16,866 nucleotides of DNA from Candidatus Zixiibacteriota bacterium (GTDB lineage Bacteria > Zixibacteria > MSB-5A5 > WJJR01). A model generated the notes under the pieces. It was given only the letters and a program-made list of their open reading frames with translations. It was not told the DNA's origin and ran no database searches. Below, one piece after another: positions 15,658 to 16,866 of the stretch. A program made the translations under genes and the position numbers. Position 1 is the first letter of the stretch. Each line of letters starts with the position of its first letter. The stretch covers positions 1 through 16,866 of the forward strand of contig JAGVEK010000162.1 in the NCBI GenBank assembly GCA_020058315.1, written 5' to 3'.

Positions 15658-16140
15658 ATGAACAACGAATCACGACGTGCATTCCTTAGGCGAGCAGGAC
15701 TCGCAGGGCCGATGGTGGCGGTAACTGGCATCGCCTGCACAACTGCGTCCGCAGATGAAGCGACTCCTCAACGCCGGGTGATCGCCGGCAGCGCCAACCC
15801 CAACTTCTCGCGTGCCGTTGTGTTTGGGAAGGTGGTGTTCGTCGCGGGGGTGATGGGGACCAAGCCCGGCACGCGAGACCTAGCCTCACCCGACTTTGAA
15901 GGGCAGTGCCGTCAGGCTTTGGACGGCCTCAAAGCCTCCGTCGAGGCCTCCGGTTCCAGCATGGACAAGGTCCTCAAGTGTACGTGTTTCCTCACCGAGG
16001 CCTCCGACTTTGAGACCATGAATAGCATCTACCGTGGCTACTTCCCGGCCGATCCCCCGGCCCGATCCACCGTCATCGTTAAGGAACTGGTTATCCCCGG
16101 CGCGAAGATCGAGATCGACTGCGTGACGTGTCTGCCGTGA
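15658..16140 (+). CDS. Tat-exported RidA (YjgF/YER057c/UK114) family protein
   Basis: The protein has 160 residues. It starts with a twin-arginine signal: SRRAFLRR at 5-12, a hydrophobic run to about 29, and a likely cut after ASA (30-32). The remaining roughly 125 residues are one RidA domain. Arg136 in PPARST and Glu152 in KIEIDC match the active-site Arg and Glu of enamine/imine deaminases of this family. These enzymes hydrolyse reactive enamines and imines made by PLP enzymes, normally in the cytoplasm, and form trimers. Export is less usual and implies a periplasmic substrate or a different job. GC is high (about 70% on a hand-counted line), unlike the neighbouring Liv-type block, so it may belong to the native backbone. 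It stands alone, convergent with the next genes. The family is sure; the substrate is not known. Confidence 0.92.
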   Translation: MNNESRRAFLRRAGLAGPMVAVTGIACTTASADEATPQRRVIAGSANPNFSRAVVFGKVVFVAGVMGTKPGTRDLASPDFEGQCRQALDGLKASVEASGSSMDKVLKCTCFLTEASDFETMNSIYRGYFPADPPARSTVIVKELVIPGAKIEIDCVTCLP

Positions 16141-16366
16141 CCGAATAAACCCGCCCAGAGCGTGGAGCGATCGCAACACCACCCCATACGCCAAGCGCGA
16201 TTTGACGCCAGTCGTTGCCGCTGACCTGCGCATCGCGATGCGGATCGACAGGCGCAATGGCGCGTAACACGTCCTGCCAAGGCGGAATCTTCTCGTCGAT
16301 CCTCTCGTCAACTCTCACAGACAGCTCAAGCTTGCCCGCATCAACTACAAAAGCATGGACAGGCAT
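16091..16366 (-). CDS. Possible small hypothetical gene (91 aa)
   Basis: ATG 16366 lies only 9 nt after the stop of the probable methyltransferase, on the same strand, but has no ribosome site. The first 65 residues look like real protein (WQDVLRAIAPVDPHRD, NDWRQIALGVWGG). The last part is Ser/Arg-rich and overlaps the end of the RidA-like gene by 50 nt on the opposite strand, where it reads like a shadow. It may be a truncated gene whose true end was lost at the RidA junction, or simply a chance frame. I do not recognise it. Confidence 0.33.
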   Translation of the reverse strand: MPVHAFVVDAGKLELSVRVDERIDEKIPPWQDVLRAIAPVDPHRDAQVSGNDWRQIALGVWGGVAIAPRSGRVYSVTADTSRSRSRSSRRG

Positions 16367-16375
16367 CAGAAAAAT

Positions 16376-16866
16376 CTAGAGGGGTTGTAGTACGTGAATC
16401 TTCAGATACCGCGCATAGACGTCGCCGCCCTGTTGAACAAGAAGAATTCGATAATACTTGGCTAACTGTTTCTCAAAAACCGTTCGGCGTCTTATACTAA
16501 TCCCGTCCTTCTCGTTTGCCATTCGGTCAGCCCATGTTCTGAACCGGTTGGCTCCGATTCGACGACGATATCGTTTTAGTTCGCTCATTAGTTTCCCAAT
16601 GTCGGTAAACCCCGTTGTTGAATTCGTATATGCAATGTAGGCATATGCGGCTGTGGCCGTGAAAAAGTGAACACTGGGGCAGCGAGCATCCACGAAGTCG
16701 AGGATCTCACCCCAGTTGCGTGGCATGTTCGGATACGACACATAAGAGCGGGGAAGGAAAAGACCAACGTGCGTCAGGGCTCGAGCAACGTTTCTTAGCA
16801 CTAAATGTCGATCTTCGTCCCGCAGAATATTGAGAACATGGTCCCCAAGCACGATATCATAGGCAT
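16376..16866 (-). CDS. Probable class I SAM-dependent methyltransferase, C-terminal part
   Basis: A frame enters from the right edge and ends at TAG 16376-16378, giving 162 visible residues. The first ones, AYDIVLGDHVLN, followed by EDRHLVLRNVARAL, fit the motif IV strand and following helix of class I methyltransferases. The SAM-binding glycine loop would lie beyond the window. The C-terminal 110 residues are basic and helical (KRYRRRIGANRFRTWADR) and do not match a target domain I know. The gene is more AT-rich than the RidA-like gene and converges on it. The coding call is firm because the frame is long and clean; the methyltransferase call rests on one motif and could be wrong. The substrate cannot be judged. 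Confidence 0.5.
   Translation of the reverse strand, partial: AYDIVLGDHVLNILRDEDRHLVLRNVARALTHVGLFLPRSYVSYPNMPRNWGEILDFVDARCPSVHFFTATAAYAYIAYTNSTTGFTDIGKLMSELKRYRRRIGANRFRTWADRMANEKDGISIRRRTVFEKQLAKYYRILLVQQGGDVYARYLKIHVLQPL

Overview
This looks like a bacterial chromosome segment of medium to high GC. It holds two head-to-head gene blocks, then a small exported RidA-family gene and the end of a probable methyltransferase gene. Exported proteins with Tat or Sec-like signals, two-membrane-segment proteins with large outside domains, and a Liv-type ABC transporter all suggest a Gram-negative-type envelope. Tubulin-like proteins beside VWA proteins are known in Planctomycetota, Myxococcota and some other phyla. 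I lean weakly to Planctomycetota, but nothing here fixes the phylum.

Left block (minus strand, about 7071 down past position 1). Four genes read leftward: an exported VWA protein (829 aa), a second membrane-anchored VWA protein (about 637 aa), a protein with an outside domain, a membrane segment and a cytoplasmic tail (374 aa), and a tubulin/FtsZ-like GTPase that runs off the window. The last two junctions overlap (11 nt, and a TAATG overlap), so this is very likely one operon. I infer a trans-envelope assembly: VWA proteins outside, the two-segment protein as the link, and the tubulin-like protein inside the cell.

Middle (7072-7870). This is a long intergenic region between the two divergent blocks. 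I see no gene in it. It holds two dyad-symmetric sites with a TATAAC hexamer between them, which are candidate control elements.

Right block (plus strand, 7871-15211). Two unrecognised proteins (599 and 207 aa) precede a complete Liv-type (branched-chain amino acid/amide, HAAT family) ABC transporter. The parts are a binding protein that is unusual in being membrane-anchored behind a cytoplasmic loop, LivH, a LivM-LivG fusion, and LivF. LivF has Ala in place of the Mg-binding Thr/Ser of the Walker A motif. The last three genes are tightly coupled (ATGA overlap, then a 16-nt overlap). The fixed, membrane-tethered binding protein and the two extra cytoplasmic proteins suggest something other than a plain nutrient importer, possibly a ligand-sensing transporter.

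Right end (15212-16866). There is a gene-poor stretch, then a Tat-exported RidA-like protein. Convergent to it are a doubtful 91-aa ORF and the C-terminal part of a probable SAM-dependent methyltransferase, cut by the window edge. I saw no rRNA, tRNA, CRISPR array, insertion sequence or convincing terminator.
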